Source of the DNA: Isotricha intestinalis | Lineage: Eukaryota > Ciliophora > Litostomatea > Vestibuliferida > Isotrichidae | Assembly: GCA_023807065.1 (NCBI GenBank) | Contig: JAJJLU010003750.1 | Location: forward strand, 1 to 33,564 | Direction of reading: 5' to 3' | DNA: 33,564 bases | Shown here: piece by piece, positions 29,048 through 33,564 of the stretch | Layout of the letters: each line of letters opens with the position of its first letter | How positions within the stretch are numbered: the first letter of the stretch is position 1 | The notes under the pieces: generated by a model | What the model was told of the DNA's origin: nothing | The model's input: the letters and a program-made list of their open reading frames with translations, nothing else | The model's database searches: none | Position numbers and translations under genes: made by a program

Positions 29048-31120
29048 ATGGATGATTCATTATCATTTAAAAAAAATTTTAATGAAAAAATATCAATAGA
29101 AGATTTTGAAAAATTTCCTTCTAAATCTTCAAGAATAAATGATCCTTTATCTTTATCAAATATAAAACAATCAGGAATAACTCAAAAAGAAGTATATCCA
29201 AATTCTCAGAATGAATATTTAATTAAAAACAATGATTCAAAAGGTTTAATTTTTGATACAAAAGAATCAAAATTTAATTTCTTTGATAATCAAAGAACAA
29301 AAAAAAAAAATATTTTAACGAAATTAAAAAATAAATTATTCAAAAATGAAAATCAAAATTCAAGAAATAAAAGTTTTAGTTTAAACAAAAAAAAAGATAT
29401 AAATTATCAAAATGATAATTTTTCTTTATTAAATGAAGAAATAAAATTTTATGAAAAATATAAAAGTATAAGTGAAAAAGAATTATTAAATTTAATTGAA
29501 AAAGAAATAAATAAAACAATTATTCAAAAAAATTATGAAAAAAAAATGAAAAAACAAAAAGAAAAATTTTGTAATTTAGAAGAAAAAAGAAAAAATGATA
29601 AAACAGAAAAAAAAAAAGAAAAATTAAAAGAAGAAGAAAATAAAAAAAATTATTATGAAGAATTAAATAAAAGGAAAATATTAAATGAAAAAATAAATAA
29701 AGAATTAGAAGAAAATAGAAAAAGAATAGAAAAAAAATTATTTGATTTGAATGAAAAAGAAAAAAAAAGATTATTAAATTTAGAACATCAAAAAGAATTA
29801 AATTTAATAAATCAAAAAGAACAAGATGAATTGAGAAAAAAAAAAATAAATGAAGCTCAAAAAAATTTTGAATTAAAATTAAATGAAAAAAGAAATAGTT
29901 TTTTATCGAAAGAAAAAAATAATGAAGAAATAAAAAAAAAATTGGAAGAAAATAAAATAATATTACAAAAACAAAAAAATGAAGATGATTATCAAAAACA
30001 ATTAAAAATTAAAAAAAAATTAGAAGAAAAAGATTTATTAACTCAAAAAAAATATGAAGAATATAATAATAAACAAAAAATTTTTTATGAAAAAAAAAAA
30101 TTAAAAGAGAAAAAACAAAAATTAGAAATTCAAGAAAGAGAAAAAGAAAATAGTTTAAAAATAAATCTTTTAAAAAAAAATTTAGAAAAAAATTTAGAAA
30201 TAATAAATGAAAAAAGAGAAAAATTATTAAAAAAATTTGAAAGTAAAGATAATTTTATTAAACAATTAAACCAAGAAAAAAAAAGAGAATTTTTATTAAA
30301 ATCAGAAGAAGAAAAAAGAAGAAAATTCATTAAAGATGATAATTTAAGAAAAATAAATAATATTCAAAATTATGAAAAAGAAAAAATTTTAGAGTTAATT
30401 GAAGAAAAATTTAAAAAAATTGATAATATAAAATATAATCAAGAAAAATTAAGAGAAAAAAAAGATAAAATAAGCAATAAAATTAATATAGAAAAACATA
30501 TTAATGCAAAAAAAATAAATCGTATTTTTTCAAAACAAAATATTGATATTAAAGATTTAGAAAACTTTAGAAACTTATTTCCTAATTCTTCTTCTAAATT
30601 TAATAATTTAATTCAACAATTTAAAAATTGTGAAAATGAAAACAAAAACAATAATAATTTTAATCTTGATAATAAATCTTTAGATAAATCAAGTTTTATA
30701 ACAGGTATAAATTACATAGGGAATGTTAAGAAAAGTAATAGTTCAAATAATATTTTTAATAATAATAAAAATTCTTTTTCAAATATAACCGACATTGAAA
30801 GAAAAATAAATAATTATAGTGTTTTATATAAAAAAAATAATGTTAATAAAATAATAAAAAAAGTAAATGAAAATCAAATTAAAATTAATAATTTGAAACT
30901 TGAATTAAATAAACAATTAATGAATATGATTGAAAACGAAGAAAAAAATGAAACTGAAAGAAAAAATAAATTTAATAATATTTCCGATGAAGAAATTAAA
31001 AATAATTTAAGTAAACAATTTTCAGAAGAAAGAGCTTTAGCTACAAAAAAAATAAATGAATTAAGTGTATCAAATGAAAAAAAAATAGAAGAATATATTA
31101 AAAGTTTAGAACAAAATTAA
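29048..31120 (+). CDS. Long Lys/Glu-rich coiled-coil protein of unknown function
   Basis: The 690-residue product begins with a Ser/Asn/Phe-rich head (1-130), continues with an almost unbroken Lys/Glu/Asn/Leu-rich helical region (about 130-505) and then has a less regular Asn/Ser-rich segment (about 505-600, including a short NNNNN-type run) and a final helical part (about 600-690). The heptad-like spacing of Leu, Ile and Asn among charges suggests a long single helix or coiled coil, as in trichohyalin-like, microtubule-associated or basal-body proteins. No enzymatic motif, signal peptide or membrane segment is present. It lies 136 bp upstream of a centrin/calmodulin-like gene on the same strand, so a cytoskeletal role is tempting but is only inference. 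Low-complexity composition makes orthology hard to assign. Stop is TAA. Confidence 0.8.
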   Translation: MDDSLSFKKNFNEKISIEDFEKFPSKSSRINDPLSLSNIKQSGITQKEVYPNSQNEYLIKNNDSKGLIFDTKESKFNFFDNQRTKKKNILTKLKNKLFKNENQNSRNKSFSLNKKKDINYQNDNFSLLNEEIKFYEKYKSISEKELLNLIEKEINKTIIQKNYEKKMKKQKEKFCNLEEKRKNDKTEKKKEKLKEEENKKNYYEELNKRKILNEKINKELEENRKRIEKKLFDLNEKEKKRLLNLEHQKELNLINQKEQDELRKKKINEAQKNFELKLNEKRNSFLSKEKNNEEIKKKLEENKIILQKQKNEDDYQKQLKIKKKLEEKDLLTQKKYEEYNNKQKIFYEKKKLKEKKQKLEIQEREKENSLKINLLKKNLEKNLEIINEKREKLLKKFESKDNFIKQLNQEKKREFLLKSEEEKRRKFIKDDNLRKINNIQNYEKEKILELIEEKFKKIDNIKYNQEKLREKKDKISNKINIEKHINAKKINRIFSKQNIDIKDLENFRNLFPNSSSKFNNLIQQFKNCENENKNNNNFNLDNKSLDKSSFITGINYIGNVKKSNSSNNIFNNNKNSFSNITDIERKINNYSVLYKKNNVNKIIKKVNENQIKINNLKLELNKQLMNMIENEEKNETERKNKFNNISDEEIKNNLSKQFSEERALATKKINELSVSNEKKIEEYIKSLEQN

Positions 31121-31256
31121 GCATATAAATATTATTCTTTATATTTAATGTAAAAAAGTTCTTTTTTTTTCATAACTTTTAAAAAAAAAATTAATTATAT
31201 AACTTTCTTCTAAAAAATATATATACCAAAAAAATAAAAAAAACTATATAAAAAAA
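31121..31256. promoter_or_regulatory. Short spacer and promoter of the EF-hand gene
   Basis: This 136-bp spacer between co-directional genes holds the 3' end of the coiled-coil gene and the promoter of the EF-hand gene. AAAAGTT (31154-31160) and AACTTTT (31174-31180) form a loose inverted repeat around a T-run. A TATATATA stretch near 31218-31226 and an A-rich leader precede the ATG. Confidence 0.4.
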
Positions 31257-31748
31257 ATGCGTCGTCGTACTGAAGTAAAATACACACGTAAATTAGATGT
31301 TCCAGAAGACAAACTTTCAGAATACAAAGAAGCCTTTGACATGTTTGATAAGGATCATTCAGGAGCAATAAGTGTACAAGAAATATCAAAAATAATGAAA
31401 AATTATGGAAATCCAATGACAAAAGAAGAAATCCAACATATGATAAAAGACATTGATTCAGATGGAGATGGTGAATTAACTTTTGAAGAATTTGTCACTT
31501 TAATGCAAAAACAAGTTACTGAAGTTGATGAAACTGATGAAGATGCTGTTTTAAGAGCTTTTAAAAGTTTTGATAAAGATCATGATGGAAAAATTACTAA
31601 TTATGAATTTAGATATATTTTAACTATGCTTGGATTTGATGAAAAATTCACTGAAGATGAAGTCGATACTCTTTTTAAAGAATGTGATTTAGATAATGAT
31701 GGAATTCTTGTTTATCAAGATTTTATTACTTTCTGGAAAAATCATTAA
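31257..31748 (+). CDS. Calmodulin/centrin-like four EF-hand protein
   Basis: The 163-residue product has four EF-hand loops: D31-E42 (DKDHSGAISVQE), D67-E78 (DSDGDGELTFEE), D106-E117 (DKDHDGKITNYE) and D144-D155 (DLDNDGILVYQD). The first three have canonical calcium ligands with Glu at position 12; the fourth has Asp there, which usually lowers calcium affinity. A basic N-terminal extension (MRRRTEVKYTRK) of about 17 residues precedes the first hand, closer to centrins than to calmodulin, while the loops themselves are calmodulin-like. It should be a calcium sensor in the cytoplasm or at a cytoskeletal structure; I cannot decide between calmodulin-like and centrin-like. Arginines at the start use CGT, whereas neighbouring genes mostly use AGA, which hints at selected codon use in a well-expressed gene. 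Confidence 0.93.
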   Translation: MRRRTEVKYTRKLDVPEDKLSEYKEAFDMFDKDHSGAISVQEISKIMKNYGNPMTKEEIQHMIKDIDSDGDGELTFEEFVTLMQKQVTEVDETDEDAVLRAFKSFDKDHDGKITNYEFRYILTMLGFDEKFTEDEVDTLFKECDLDNDGILVYQDFITFWKNH

Positions 31749-31931
31749 TTTAGATTTTTTAAATGTTTGTTTTTTTATTTGGTTTTTTTTATTTAAGATT
31801 TTTAATTTAAATTTTTTTTTTTTTCTTTTTTTTTTTATATATATTTTTGTTTATGAATAAAAGTTATTTTTTTTTGGTTTTTTTTTGGATTTTTTAAATT
31901 TAATTAAAAAATAAAAATTAAATTTTAATTT
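31749..31931. other. T-rich convergent 3' spacer
   Basis: This 183-bp spacer between the EF-hand gene (plus) and the RING/TRAF gene (minus) is strongly T-biased on the plus strand, with several runs of 8 to about 14 Ts up to about 31900. The bias then switches to A-rich and ends in an A/T palindrome (31911-31935) that covers the stop codon of the minus-strand gene. Confidence 0.6.
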
Positions 31932-31935
31932 TTAT
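31911..31935. repeat. A/T-only inverted repeat overlapping the RING/TRAF stop codon
   Basis: Arms of 12 bp (ATAAAAATTAAA and TTTAATTTTTAT) surround a single central T. The right arm covers the TAA stop of the minus-strand gene at 31932-31934. It contains no G or C, so chance is a real possibility in this spacer. Confidence 0.45.
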
Positions 31936-33047
31936 TTATAAATGTTCTCTTCTTGAATGAAAATTATTTCTTTATTATTTCTTTTTTTCTTTAAAAATTG
32001 ATTATTGAAATGGTGATTTTCAAGCTCGACAATAAAAGGAATAAATTTTCTCATATATTTTTCATATAAACTCAAATGTTTTTCACATTCTTTTTTATAA
32101 TGTATATCCATATTTTTTCTTAAACAAGAAAAATCACATCCGTATTTTTTATATTTACAATTGATATTATAATTTCCACATTCAATTGTCATATGATTAA
32201 TCATTTGTTCTCTAATAACTTTTTTACCACAATTTAATTCACACTCCACTAAAATTTTTTGACAAATTTTATAATGTTTTTCAAAATCAATAAATTGAAT
32301 TTTTTCATTACAAAATTTACAATTTTCAAATCTATAAACACAATTTTTTTTATGAATTTCAATATTTCTTTTTATTATATCATATGGACAATTATCATGA
32401 TTACATTTATTAAATTCAAATAAACCTTCAAATTTATCTTCATTATTTCTATTTTCTGGTCTTTCAATTTCATTTTGATAATTTAAATTCAATTCATTTT
32501 CATTTAATTGTAAATCATTTTTTTCAAAAGATTTTTTTGTTAATTTTCTATTAATTTGTTTCCTTTTGAAAGCAAAATTTGGATAAAAAATTTCATAACA
32601 TTTTTCACAAAATAAATGATTACATTTATCTTTTATAGGACAAAAAATTAATTCTTTACATAAATTACAAATTAATTTATGGATTATTGGAATATATTTT
32701 TTTTGAATTTTATTTATTTCACAATAAAATGGGAATCTACGACGAACAATTGTTAAGTTTATATTCGGAAATATATTATTTTTATGATTTAATGACACAT
32801 TTTCTAAAGAATTTGAACAATTTTTAGGTAATATTTTATTTTTATTATTCTTAATATTTTTTTCACAGTTTTTGTTTTTTAATTTTTCTATTTCTTTCAA
32901 CTTCTTTTTTTCTTGGCTTTTATTTTGATTTGTTGTTAAATTTTCTCTAAGGTTTTTATCTAAAATTTTTCTTAGATTTTCATCATTATTTTCTATTTGA
33001 TTTTCTCCCATGTTATCTGCTGAAATTGTTGAAAGAGTTTTATCCAT
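31932..33047 (-). CDS. RING and TRAF-type zinc finger protein, probable ubiquitin ligase or adaptor
   Basis: The 371-residue product starts at the ATG at 33045-33047. After a Lys/Asn-rich N-terminus (1-100) comes a RING-like core with C127, C130, C142, H144, C147 and C150; the last ligand pair appears to be C215 and C220, after a polar insertion of about 64 residues. TRAF-type zinc fingers follow: H232/C236 with C243/C246, then H258/C262, C269/C273, H285/C290, C297/C304, and H316/C321. The order RING then TRAF fingers matches TRAF-like proteins, which are abundant in dictyostelid amoebae and act as E3 ligases or signalling adaptors. No C-terminal MATH/TRAF-C domain follows; the protein ends about 50 residues after the last finger with a short helix. 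E3 activity depends on whether the split RING folds. It is convergent with the EF-hand gene. Confidence 0.85.
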   Translation of the reverse strand: MDKTLSTISADNMGENQIENNDENLRKILDKNLRENLTTNQNKSQEKKKLKEIEKLKNKNCEKNIKNNKNKILPKNCSNSLENVSLNHKNNIFPNINLTIVRRRFPFYCEINKIQKKYIPIIHKLICNLCKELIFCPIKDKCNHLFCEKCYEIFYPNFAFKRKQINRKLTKKSFEKNDLQLNENELNLNYQNEIERPENRNNEDKFEGLFEFNKCNHDNCPYDIIKRNIEIHKKNCVYRFENCKFCNEKIQFIDFEKHYKICQKILVECELNCGKKVIREQMINHMTIECGNYNINCKYKKYGCDFSCLRKNMDIHYKKECEKHLSLYEKYMRKFIPFIVELENHHFNNQFLKKKRNNKEIIFIQEENIYK

Positions 33048-33564
33048 TTTTTTATTTGTAATTATTCTAAATTGATGATATTTATATAAATGAGAAATGA
33101 GAAGAAGACAAATTATGAAATTAGTTTTATTTTTTTTTTAAAAATGACTTTTTATCTCCTTTGTTATTACTTAACAATAAATTCTAATTTATAAATTTAA
33201 AAAAATAATAAATAAAAATGATTATCTATTATTGTAAATATATAAATCAATTGTTAAAAACATTATTTCTTTTATGAAAAAATTTTTTCAAAAAACAAAA
33301 AAATAAATAAAAGTATTTTATTTAATGAAATAATTAAAAAAATTTTATTTAATACACATATAAAATGATTAAAAAAAAAATGTTTTAATTGTTAAAAAAG
33401 AAAAGATTTAATACTAAAATAAAGTGAAAACTGATTGATAAAACAAATAATAATTAATTAAAAAAATATCAAAATTTATTATTAAAATTATATTGATAAT
33501 ATATTTATAATTTATTTAAAAATATTTTTATTAATTATTTCATTTTAATATTTAAATTTGAATG
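33048..33564. other. Right-edge gene-free region, promoter side of the RING/TRAF gene
   Basis: This 517-bp A/T-rich stretch lies upstream of the RING/TRAF gene and runs to the window edge. I see no ORF of note, tRNA or repeat array. It should include the RING/TRAF promoter; an ATG in the last three bases could be anything. Confidence 0.5.

Noticed and set aside
29048..31120. Assignment of the coiled-coil protein to a specific ciliary or trichohyalin family
   Set aside because: Lys/Glu-rich helices match many unrelated coiled-coil proteins; nothing specific supports one family.

Overview
The window is a very A+T-rich (roughly four fifths or more by eye), gene-dense nuclear fragment of a unicellular eukaryote. 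The eukaryotic assignment rests on protein families: a WASH-complex strumpellin, a BRCC36-type JAMM deubiquitinase, YY1-like and other C2H2 zinc-finger proteins, a B-box/WD40 protein, a RING/TRAF-zinc-finger protein, a eukaryotic protein kinase and a calmodulin-like EF-hand protein. The standard code fits: Gln is CAA and all eleven stop codons in view are TAA. I see no convincing intron in any gene. Asn-rich low-complexity tracts, A-rich sequence before start codons and very A/T-rich spacers resemble AT-rich protists such as dictyostelid-like amoebae or some anaerobic protists, but I cannot fix the lineage.

Layout. (1) 1-9314, minus: one uninterrupted frame of at least 3104 codons, cut by the left edge. 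It encodes a giant secreted or surface protein with a signal peptide, repeated cysteine-paired beta-rich modules, a 14-cysteine domain and a perfect (NKLEEE)n repeat at the edge. (2) 9692-10618, minus: a four-helix membrane protein, head-to-head with (3) the strumpellin gene (10671-14321, plus) across only 52 bp. (4) 14466-16811, minus: B-box/WD40-like protein with a poly-Asn tract. (5) 16967-21067, plus: large unrecognised, probably alpha-helical scaffold. (6) 21443-22297, plus: BRCC36-like JAMM protease. (7, 8) 22640-23758 minus and 23944-25104 plus: two C2H2 transcription-factor-like genes, head-to-head. (9) 25748-28639, minus: zinc-ribbon/protein-kinase fusion. (10, 11) 29048-31120 and 31257-31748, plus: a long coiled-coil protein followed by a four-EF-hand protein. 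(12) 31932-33047, minus: RING/TRAF-type zinc-finger protein. The last 0.5 kb has no gene.

The genes do not form an obvious pathway; this reads as an ordinary compact chromosomal region with endosomal actin control (strumpellin), ubiquitin signalling (BRCC36-like, RING/TRAF), transcription (two zinc-finger proteins), and kinase and calcium signalling. The most unusual items are the giant modular surface protein, the zinc-ribbon kinase with an insertion before its DFG motif, the RING split by an insertion, and the very short divergent promoter. Several spacers hold inverted repeats downstream of genes. No mobile element, tRNA, rRNA or CRISPR array was seen.
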